NCBI RefSeq assembly: GCF_039555335.1
Contig: NC_092628.1
Coordinates: 66,605,292 to 66,669,291 of the forward strand
DNA length: 64,000 nt
Direction: 5' to 3'
Source: Amphiura filiformis
Lineage: Eukaryota > Echinodermata > Ophiuroidea > Amphilepidida > Amphiuridae
Made by a program: the position numbers and the translations under genes. The notes under the pieces are model-generated. The model had not been told where the DNA came from. It did no database searches and was given only the letters and a program-made list of their open reading frames with translations. Of the stretch, positions 22,252-34,200 are shown in pieces; the stretch's first letter is position 1, and each line of letters begins with the position of its first letter.

Positions 22252-25200
22252 ATGGCGTCGCACAGGGCAGTAGAATGTGTCTGTTTTCTTCCATTGATTA
22301 CCGTGTTTTTAACACTTTCTCTTGCTCAGGAGGCTCAGAAAACTCCAGGCGATTATTTGAAAAGGGAACACTCCTTGATCCGACCCTACACAGGTAACGA
22401 AATCCACGAGGTCGCTCATTAGTTGCCTCGAATTTGCTGCACCGCCGCAAACCGAACAAACACTCACTCTCAGACATTCACATTGACTGTCAACATGTCA
22501 ATGACTCATGATTGTCATGCAATGCATTTATTGTATGTCATTGCATTGTGATTGTCAGTACCACGGTGTCAGTCACCAAATTTATGTGACTGTCATTGCA
22601 CTTCTGCACCCAGTTTGACAACACACAGACGAAAGTAAATACAATTAACACATCACTGACATCCGGTCACTGACTGTGTGTGATCGGGGGGGTGATCGCA
22701 CCAAAAATTCAAATTATGTAAAATAAGATTGAGTGCCTCTCAAGTCTCATGATCATCATTCATGTCTCTTGCTTGTTCTAAATTATATACAGATGCTGGT
22801 ATGGTCTGGGGGATTGGTGATCAAATCTAGTACAAGGAACTTATACGATGTCCTCATTCACAAACTGATACTAACTGTCCATCGTATAAGGTTATTGCCG
22901 TGAATGTGGTGAAGGAATATTACACAGTCAAGAATAGGCTCCGTCATTTTTGTGTTATGATCCCTCCCAGTCTCCCAAAACATCAAAAGCGTTGCACATT
23001 TACTTACTTAAGACTGTCCTTTTTCATATAACGCAGACAAAGTAGGGCCAAGCTACCTAGAAATGGTCAAATTTTGGCAAGAAATATCTCTGTGTAATCC
23101 TATGTAAGTCCCATATCACATCGTTATCGGCGATCGTGATTTTTTTGTTGCGAGTTATGCATGATTATTGATTATGTGTATTACACTGCTCCATAGACAA
23201 TGTGTTGTAATTTCGTGAACGAAATTCAAATTTCACGATATCTTTGCTAAACAAATTAATCTGCAAGAAATTTTTTGTACCGTACAAAAAATACACATTA
23301 TGTAGCCAGAGGTTTCCAGTGATATAATAATCTCAACTTTTTTGAGAAAAGTGGGGATGATGCTGTGGATCACGAAATGCCCTTTTAAGTGTGAAAATTG
23401 ATGTGAAAAGGTGCTGAATTACTTTCTTTAAATGTGTGTAGACCGTAGGGCCATATTTTCTGTAATGCGCAGAGAGTTTTGGGCTTTTTAATAAGATATG
23501 CAGCACTAACAAAACTGCTCCATTGTCTTGACACCAGGTACTTAATTTCGATCGGCAGGCTGGGCATGCTCTGAATTGAAATTTGCATAGCTAATAACCT
23601 TCGCCCACATGCAGAATGGCGCACACAATACGTTTTGCCATTGAATTATCGTTCACAACAACCATTTGATCCATGCATATCGATCGTGCTTAATCACTTC
23701 CTGGCAGTGCTTGATAGCTGAATTTGGCACCGAAAGTACATGTAAAATACCGAATTGCACTAAAAACATACCTGATTGCTGAAAAAACCTACTTAAATGA
23801 TAGGAAGCAATCAAAAATCGATACAAAACAGTGATGAAAAAATTGCTGTAGCTTGGGTAATATTTGTCCAAATTCGCCGGGGTAAAAACTATCTCAATCA
23901 AAATATATAGTGCTGGGCTCACATGTACAAGATATGCCTACATTTTTTTTGTAAGAGTAAGAAAACGCTTCTAGAATCGAGTGCAGACTTTTGCAATTCG
24001 AATTTGGTCCAAAATTACCAAACTCTCTCTGGGAAAAGTCGCCTAGTTCAGGGAAAAAGCCCCATGACAAGCCAACAAAATTTGTGGTGCAGGAGAATGA
24101 CCCTCTTCCTTTAATATATTGCATCCATCCTGCGGAACTTTGGTAGTTTGGCAACCCTTTGATGGGATTTTGTACCCCGTGTTTTCCCCAGGCCAAAACA
24201 ATATAATGTTGGGTTAAGTGCAGATTGGCAATGAACAAAAAGCAATTTTATAAATATGTGAAAACATTGCTATCCGAGCCCTTAAAGAAAATACTTTACA
24301 TGAAGAAAACTTGCAAATAAAACAAGCAAGACAGTGTAGCTGGTGTCAAGCCAATCATTATACATGTAGCCTACAACTTATTTCCTTTTAACTTTACGGT
24401 ATAGGCCTAATGTTTACATACTGTTATGCTAATCCAGACCCTGACTTGTTGTAAGTAAATGCTTATTATCCCTGCTAACTTTGACAAAATATATTTAGAA
24501 AATACAAGAACAAAATAATACTACATTCAACCAAATTTAAACCAGAAATGGTCGCTTTCTGAGCCTTTACTTCCGAGAAAATACTTTTGGACCCTGCAGA
24601 ATCTAACAAAATCCAACAAATTTGACACTTTGGAACACTGCAGAATCTAACAAAATCTAACACATTGTTTTCCCCTTTAAACAACCTGCTAAATCCAACA
24701 GGATCCAACACATGTTGGATTTTGTTAGATATACATGTAGAATGTCTGCTACCACAACTATGTGTGTTGGATCTTGTTAGATTTAGCATGGCAGCATTCT
24801 CAGAAATCTGATGGATTTTGTTAGAATTAGCAGTGTGTATGTAAAATAAATATTGTTGGATTGTGTTGGATACAGCAGTCTATTAGAAAGAACCATGGTA
24901 CTTTCTTGTAAGTTATAACTTGAATATCCAACACAATCCATGTGCTGGAATGTGTTGGATTCAGCAGTGTGCTGTTAACTATTTTGTTGGATTCTGTTAG
25001 ATACAGAAGTGCAGTCTAAAAGTTTGCTTGGGGTGTTAGGGTTCATTTCGATCGGCAGTCTGGGCATGCTCTGAATTGAAATTTGCATAGCTAATAACCT
25101 TCGCCCACATGCAGAATGGCGCACACAATACGTTTTGCCATTGAATTATCGTTCACAACAACCATTTGATCCATGCATATCGATCGTGCTTAATCACTTC

Positions 25201-28200
25201 CTGGCAGTGTTTGATAGCTGAATTTGGCACCGAAAGTACATGTAAAATACCGAATTGCACTAAAAACATACCCGATTGCTGAAAAAACCTACTATAGGAA
25301 GCAATCAAAAATCGATACAAAACAGTGATGAAAAAAATTCCTGTAACTTTGGTAATATTTGTCCAAATTCGCCGGGGTAAAAACTATCTCAATCAAAATA
25401 TATAGTGCTGGGCTCACATGTACAAGATATGCCTACATTTTTTTTGTAAGAGTAAGACGACACCAGAAGGGTATCATCATTGGTTTGCAATGGGAAGTCA
25501 ATGTTTGCCAATCGGGATATTGATTGATTCGCCCAGCGCTCATATTTTCCCGAAACATCAAATGATCAATTACGTCATAATGCGTGGCGCTGTTTGTTAC
25601 AGCTTGCCTTATTTGGATAGTGAGTGACCTTATTTGGATTGGATACCGGTACAATCAGATAATTTATGATAATTCAATACCGGTACACAGTTTTGTATGT
25701 GTGCAGAAGGTAGCTGCTTCACATTAGAAAATTCGAATTATTCATCCGCATCATGATCGTAGCAAGGGATCCTTGGGCCATTTCTTTCAGAATTATTACC
25801 AAGTGTTTTCTAAGAAAGATTAGGCTATGTATAGCACTGGTGGAAAATGCGATCATGCTAAATTAAGTTTTTTGGGTGCAATTGACCTTTTCAGTAAATC
25901 CCATAATTCCTTGCGGTTAGTAAATGTTGTAATTTATAATATATATTAATTTGAAGTTAATAAATCGAAGTTCCAAAATTTTGTCAATAGGTGTATTATT
26001 ATTGGCACCGAGTATTATTAATACTAATAATACATCAGAATGGCACAGGTGGTTATTTGTTGTCATTTCCGAGAATTGTCAATTCTGTTGAATTCTAAAT
26101 GGTCCCAACTTTAATCTCCAAAGATGTTTCCAATGAAATGCTTTGGAATGGTGTGCATTCCAATAAAGTTCTGAGAATGTTCAATACGGTACTGAATCTA
26201 ACAATTGGATTTCACAAGGTAAGCGCTGAAAAGCAGCATTTTAAAAAAATGTGTCAATAACAACAACAAGGCATCTGGACTTTAAGCTATGTACTTAGAT
26301 TCTGATGCTTAGCTGTATGAGTACCATACGAAAGAAAGCAAGTGTGGGTTTATTGACGTACATTGGTGAGGATGAAATTGGAAGTTGATATCAAATCTGA
26401 GAAGTAGAGTGAATCAGAGTTAGCATTACCTTGTTTTTCAAATTTAGGGGTTAATTTTTTTTTTCTGGGGGAATGAGGGTCCATCGGATTCTAAAACCCC
26501 ACTGCTTCCAAAACAATAGGGCTCCCAAAGGATATTTAACTTGGGTCAAAAAAAAAAAGTCTTACTTACATTCATTTTATTCATGTTAAATTACAAAATA
26601 AACCCATCTTGCTTGCATCAATTGCCCTTTTTATAAAATTCTTAGATATTAGAATTACCACCTGGTCTGAGACTGCTGGTCTACCCCAGTTTGTCTCTAA
26701 AGTACAAAGTACATTTTAATTGTTGTTATTTTTTGTTAGAAAAGTAATTACAAAATTAGATAATGTTGCCTTTGTCACCATATTTTGAAACAGCACGGGA
26801 ATAATAAGGGCTATATAAAGTTGCTTATGTTTAAACAGATACTTGATGGTGTTATTATCTGCGCCGTTTGTTTCTGGCTGATTTTTTCCTAGGAGCAGGT
26901 GCTAGTCTACCTATGTGGGACATTATAGGCAACACGATGATCACCAATAGTTATATTAGATTAACACCAGATAAACAGAGTCGTAGTGGCTCAATATGGA
27001 ACAAAGTGGTAAGTGGTGGAGGGGTGTAGAAACTTTGGTAAGTACAATGGTGGAATGGTAATTTCATCAACTGAGCCTCTCAACTATACCAAAAGGTTAA
27101 CTTTTTGGAATCAGGAGATTAGAATGTCTAGAGCGCCATTTTGTAAAATTCAAAAGAAAAAAGTCAGCCAGTTGACCAGAGACTCTCGAGGTGCATTTGA
27201 AGAGATTGCTATTTGGGAATTTTCCTGGCTTAGTATTAAAGGAAAGTCCTTTGTTCTTTTTCCAGGCACATGCATGCAGTCGAGTGTTGATAGTAGGCAC
27301 ATGCCTAGAGAAAATGAATTCAGGATTTAAATGCTAACACACTCAACACACACTAACAATCTTGCATGGTTCCATTACAGTACTTTAACACCTTTAAAGA
27401 AATCTAGATAGCGAATGTGCATCTGATGCTCAAACAGCCACATTACATGTATGTGATCAAACATCTGAGACTGATCATGACATTTAACACTTAAGGTGGC
27501 TGTATCGGCTACGGTGTCATGCTCAGAACTCCTTGAAAATGATATAGGATGTGTGTATTGATGAGAAAACCTTACTTGCCAAGTTTTAATTTTTTTTTTT
27601 TTTTTTTTCCAACAAAGCGTTTTTGAGTTACTTAATTTTTGTCATCTCAAAATCCCATTGAATTCCTACAGGGAAGGGCTTTTGGCACTTTGCCAATTTC
27701 TCAAAATAGCAACATTTTTGAAAACAAAGATTTTATTAAAACTGATTTTTCTCTCCTTTATAGCAGTTGTATATTTAAGTTTTAAGTTTCATTTTGCTGC
27801 CAATATATCACAGAATAATACAAACCAAGTTTATTTTCTAACTTAGTGTTACCTAAGTATATATTTAACAGGAATGTTGGTACTTTTTTATGATTTTTTG
27901 ATTTTTTCTAGAAACACTAAATTACCTAAATTCTAGGATTTTTTTAGCCAACATGGAAAGGTGCTATGGTTACCAAATTTTCAGGGATGGTAAATAAGAT
28001 TAATATCTAAATTCTCTCGTCAGTTTTTTCCAATTAAGTGTTTCTATTTTAAGCTACACTGTTTTGAACATTCCCTAAAATTAAAAATGGAAAAAATAAT
28101 TTTTTTCAAAAAGTAAACACTTTATTCACAAAAACTGACGAGAGAATTTAGATATTAAGCTTATTTACTATCCCTGAAAGTTTGGTAACCATAGCTCCTT

Positions 28201-31200
28201 CCTAAGTGGGCAAAAAAAATCAAAAACTGTCAAAATTAAGGGAATTTTCTAAAAATAAAGAAAAAACATAAGAATTGTTACAATTCTTATAAGACAATTA
28301 AAATAGGTGGGGAAAATACTTTTCTTTGTTATGTTAAAGATTTAAATGAATAGACCTGATTGATCAGACACAGGAGCTATTTTTCTGCAAGGGTGTTGTA
28401 TCCGAGGCAGCTACCTTAATGATGGCCTCTTTTGACAGGGGCCACCTCAGCTTGTAATGAAAATAAACTTACTAACTCAATATAAAATCTGGTTTGTTTG
28501 ATAAAGATTGCATATAGAGATACATGAATGTTTCATGATGACTGATAATTTTGCATGATTCCTTCTATTAAAGTACATGCTTGCTTGCATTATTCATTTT
28601 CTATTTCCAATTTCTAACAATTAAGGCATTTTTACACATGAAAGTAAAACATCTTGTGAACTAATACTAAGTGAACCAAGTGCTTCAAGTTCAAAACTCT
28701 GTAGACACAACAAAATCTGTTTGACAGCACACATTTAAGAATCAGAGCTATGTTGATGCTGTTCAGATAAGAACTCTGATAAGGGCTTGGATATCTCTAA
28801 ATTCCTATGCACTTTCACATATGATAGAAATAGTACTAACACATTCATGCAATGAATTGGCCTCATGAAAATGTATAGATTTTCTGCTTTCTGCTAACAA
28901 AACTAAGTTTACTAACCCACTTGAACTTTGCAATTTGCATGTGGCATGCACACACACACACACACCCCTGTGGCATGCACACACACAATCTTTTCTCTCT
29001 CACTTTTTCTTTCCCCAGTGGGAAATACAAGTGATTTAACAATATAATATAGCTATGAAAGCTTACCTACCACATTATGAGATGCAATATTAATATACTG
29101 TGGCAAAGCACACTTATATAACTTTTTGGCAAAAAGTGCATAAATCACATTATGTCTTGTCAACATCTTACATTCTACCAATGAAACTTGACAGAATAAT
29201 ATTTCAACAATTAGTAAGTTTTTAGCGGGTTCGCCGATGGACAAGTTAGAACTGTCAAGCTTCCATCAGGAGTACATGTAGCTCTTACTTCTTCAGGACA
29301 AAGTTCCTAAGAATGAGACATGTAGGTCGCAACCTGGCCTGCTGATGGCTCTGAAAAGTGCCATTCACTAAAGACTGTCCTTTGTCAACAGAGAACAAGC
29401 AGACCTCGCTATCTGCAAATTATGTAAAAGGTTTGGTGGCTCTGAAAAGAGCAGTTCACTGAAGAGCTGTCCTGAAGAAGTCAGAGCTACTCTTGACAAA
29501 ATCATGACAGTTCTAAACTTGTCCGACGGGCGAACCCGACAAAAAATTACTAATTGTTATGAACTCCGCCATGAAAGCCTATCCCACAATAACATGCTTT
29601 ACCTTTACCTCCACCAAATTTCACACAGTATTGTTAAAAAAGTTCATTAATAGATGAATTGATAACAAAAAGTTTTAATCACTAGCCTCAGCATCAACAG
29701 AACACATTAGAAAGCTTTTACTTTATTTATTTATTAGACTATATACACTGGTGATTGCACAATATCATAAGAACAGTTAAATATAAAAATAGCAAAATTC
29801 ATTCGGAAAAGAATACAATAATATACATATATCTAAAATGGGTAAAAAATACAAATTGATACCAGTGCAGAGAATGGGACGAACAGGTGTGTATCACCTC
29901 TAAGACCATCCCACCTCGAGACCAAAAATAAGCCTCCCTCACCCTCCCCCCTCTACATGTAAGTAGACATGCACATAGTGCAGTTACATGAAGAAAACCA
30001 TGTAAATGAAGGTAGTACCTTTGGTCATGAAGGTAGTAGAGAGATAGATGTAGCTTCATGCTTTGATAGCCCTTTGAAACATACAGATATTTAAAACATG
30101 AACAGTATCTCATTTTATTGAGTAAATTTACCCAGCAATCAATCCTAAATCACAACTGGGCAAATTGTACACACTACCTTCATGCTTAGTAAGATCTAGG
30201 AATTGACTGATTATGGAAAGTACATGCAGTTTAAGGACAGATGACTGAAAAATGCAGATATTGGGTCATTTTCAGGATTCCATCCATTCCTAGTTCTTTT
30301 ATTAGGTGTACTATGAACAATTCAAATTTATTCAAATCTGTATATATCAGGGCTGGAAAAATATTTTATTTCCCATGAAGATTGAAGATATGTCAAATTT
30401 TAAGATGACATTGTCCATGATTTGTAATATATTTCTTACATTGGGAAGCCAAATTTCCTTCCAAATCCTAAAATTGACCTGGAATACGCTTCCTAGATTC
30501 CACACTTTTCCAGATGCGCTGCATTTTAAGGTAAGGTATTTCAGCAAGGCTTTCTCCAAGTTTTCTAATTTTAACAAGTGTATTTTGTTGTTCTTCAGCC
30601 ACTTAGAGTACCCAACTGGGAGATGCATTGTCATTTTAAAGTCCATGGACAAGGCAAATCATTATATGGAGACGGCTTTGCATTATGGTATACCAAGGAT
30701 CGTATGAGGGCTGGTAGGTATCTATATACATGTTATAATCGTGTTTGTTGTTCCGATGTTCTCATTGTAATTTACATGAATGATATATTGTAGACTACAA
30801 ACATGTATGTGTTGTTGACCTACCATAATTATAATTCATATTGAATAATTCATAAGTGAATATTTGGGGAGTTCAACTTAACTTTTCAGGGCACTTCAAG
30901 TTCATTATGTGTGGTGGGAGGTGCATGCCAGGGTGGGTCTGTGTGTGTGTGGGGGGGGTGCATCCTTGTGTTGTGGGGTGTGTTTGTAAAATCAGCAAGC
31001 GAGGACACACTCATAAGAAATATGTGTTATGCACATAAGAAATGTGCGTGTAACTTAGGACAGTGTTTCTAGATTGAGAAAAAAAGCAGTGAAAATTGCA
31101 TTACAAACAATGACCACAGTTGGAGGGGTAGACGGTCAGTCTCCTCTTGAGATAGTGAAAACCTGAATAGTCACTATTCGATGAATAAAAATAAACCTAT

Positions 31201-34200
31201 TTGTCAGTTGGATATTGAAAACTCTGGTTGTATCGTTGTCCACGTTTGCCAATGTTTATGTATGGGTGTGCATGGATATGATACATGTATACGAGGGGGT
31301 ATCAAAAGTTTTAGAAATTGCCCAGAAGTGAAAGAGCTTTATCAATGAAATTTTGTCAGTGCAATCACTGGTCCTTATGTACACTATGGTGCAAAAATGG
31401 TCTCATAAGTATGTTTACATTTTTTACAGGAGCTAGATGTCACTACCTGCCTATGTAACCGCATAACCAGCAAAATGGAGAAAATTGAGGCATGCATCAT
31501 GATTAAGTTCCATTTTAAGGGTTACAGTGCCCAGAAAATCTGTGATGAAATAAAAATTCCTTTTCCAAAAAGCGACAGTGACATATCACAATCACCACCG
31601 AAGATAACTTTCATTTCATCATCAATTTTCTAGGCACTGCAACCCTTCAAAGGCAGGATCTTAATAATGCTGCTTGCCTCAATTTTCTCAATCTTGCAGT
31701 TTATGCGCAGTAACTGGGGCAGCAGGTTATTGGCATCTAGTGCCACCTGTAGAAAAAGTAAACAAAGCTATGAGACCATTTTGAACCATAATGTACATAA
31801 GGACCCGTGATTGCACTGACAAAATTTCATTGATATAGCTCTTTCACTTCTGGGCGATTTCTAAAACTTTGATACCCCTCAGATATGTTCAGTCATGTAG
31901 GATGTGTGTCCAATCCATTCATCTGTAGCTGTAGTCAAAAATTTAACTTATCTATAACTTTGTGATTGTAGGGGATGTATTTGGCAATCAGGATTACCAC
32001 ACAGGACTGGGCATATATTTTGATACATACAGCAACCACAACGGCCCACATAATGTAAGTACATACATGTCAACTTGAATAGAATCTGGGTTAGAATCCT
32101 GTCTTCATTATCTAGAGCAAGCATTTCCTGTTAATAGATGTGTGAAAGTAGAAGTGAATGATATCTTCATTATCTCTATGAGGGAAGTACAAGTAGATTA
32201 TTTTGTTTAATGCCCATGGGTAGAAGTTACTGCTGGTATAATGTGACCATCCACCATGAACTAGAGGGCCTATGCAGAGATATGGCTAAAAAACCCAAAA
32301 AAATCAATATGAAACAAAGGAATTTCACGAGGAATAAGTTAACACATGTGATACATCATTTTAAAGCTGATTTTTTACTTTATAACTAATTCAAAATCTA
32401 ATAATGGAAGATTTCAACTTTACACCTGGTTCGTCGTAAACTGTCACATAATTATAAGGCTACATTAATATAAAAACAATTGTCTCAAAGTGCTAGCAAA
32501 TCATACATTTTGTAGTTGTGATTATTTTGCGGAGCATATTAGTAGTGAATCAAATATTATTTAATTTGGAAATTAAAGCAAATAATAACCTGCATTCCAC
32601 ATTAGATTTTAAACATCAGAAGCTTTTGAGACAAACCTTTTTATTAATGTGGCCTAAAAGTAAGATAGGGTACTGGTTGCTAAAACTGATTGACACAGTC
32701 AGGAGTGTGTGGTATATTTATATATTTAGAATATATTACCTCGGAACCGTAAATTTTAATTGTATTCCTCAGTTTAGTGTAGATTTGACTATGTTGTTCT
32801 TTGCCTCATTTTCTTTTCAGCATGCCCACCCATATATTTCAGCTCAAATAAATAATGGTACACTACATTATGATCACGATAGAGACGGTACACATACAGA
32901 ATTGGCTGGTTGTCCTGCACAGTTCAGAAATAAGCAATATGAAACACAAATAGCCATTAGATATTATAAACAACGTTTAACTGTAAGTATGCTTGACTTG
33001 AACTAAGTTTATAGACCACTTGACATCATTGTTTGTCAACAAAGGCGAGGGACTGGTCTATTGATATGCTTGAACGAACCGCTACACTGTTCAATGCCTT
33101 TCTTGTACTATGTGAAATGTGGTGGGCGATTTAAAATACACATGCCCTACACTGCAGGGCAAAGAACAATGGATATTGCCATAATTTGTGCGCATACTGC
33201 CGGGCAATGACGTCACATGTCAAGTGGTCTATAGCAAAGTCATTGATGACATGATTAAATTTGATTTAAAAAAGTATGGACATTGTTTTACAATGTTTTG
33301 GAGTAAGAAGTATGCCTAAATTGCCCATTTAAGTAGGGTTTATTCAACATTTTATAGCTCATGAGAATTACTGGTTTCCTATTCCAATAAGATCTTTTTG
33401 CTTATATGCTCATGCTACATGTTCAATTAACTCTCACCACTAGCATGAATCATTACCACACAACTGGTGTAAGTATTAATGAAATAATACCGGCACACCT
33501 GATGAATTCCCATTATAGTCCAATATATTGCAGCTGCTGTCATTAATATTATTAGAGCTTCAGAAATGTAAGTTATTGTCCCTGCCTGCCCCAAATGAAG
33601 TTTGGAAAGGGAGCTCTGATGCATGTATTGGTGTGTCTGTTACAAATATGTTAAATTTTTTTATGAACCACGAAAGCCACTTCAAGGGGTCTTCAGGGCT
33701 TTGGTTCCCCTAATTTATATAAATATATTTTGGGTATTTTTGTACTTTTTTATAAGGTCCCTTAGTCCAGCATTGTTGTTCGAGAACTGCCCTTCAGGTT
33801 ACGATAACACTTGATATGTGTTGATATGCAAGAGGCTAACCGGGAGCTATTTCATGGTAACCACTGGGCATATGGAGCATAGAGCTTTCTTATCTTATCC
33901 CCTTGTTGTTGTTGTTGTTTAAAGTTGGCAAAGTTTAAAGTGAAATATCAGCATCATTTAATCCCTAGGTTTTCAAAGACATATATATGTATTATACAAA
34001 CCAAGTAGCTTTAATCTTTGTTTACAATGTTTTGTACGTTGCAAGTTTTGTTTTAAAACAGGGAAATTTGCAAATTATCTTCCATGTTTTTAAAATTGCA
34101 GATAATGACAGATGTAGATGGTAAAAGTGAATGGAAACCATGTCTTGATGTAGACGGAGTCAGGTTGCCAACAGGCTATTTCTTTGGAGCATCAGCAGCA

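Noticed and set aside
23545-25457. LTR retrotransposon bounded by the 415-bp repeats
   Set aside because: No TG...CA ends, primer-binding site, polypurine tract or coding sequence was seen between the repeats.
32518-33006. Open frame beginning before LMAN2 exon 5
   Set aside because: Only 32,821-32,982 matches the lectin; the rest is intron read through the exon frame.
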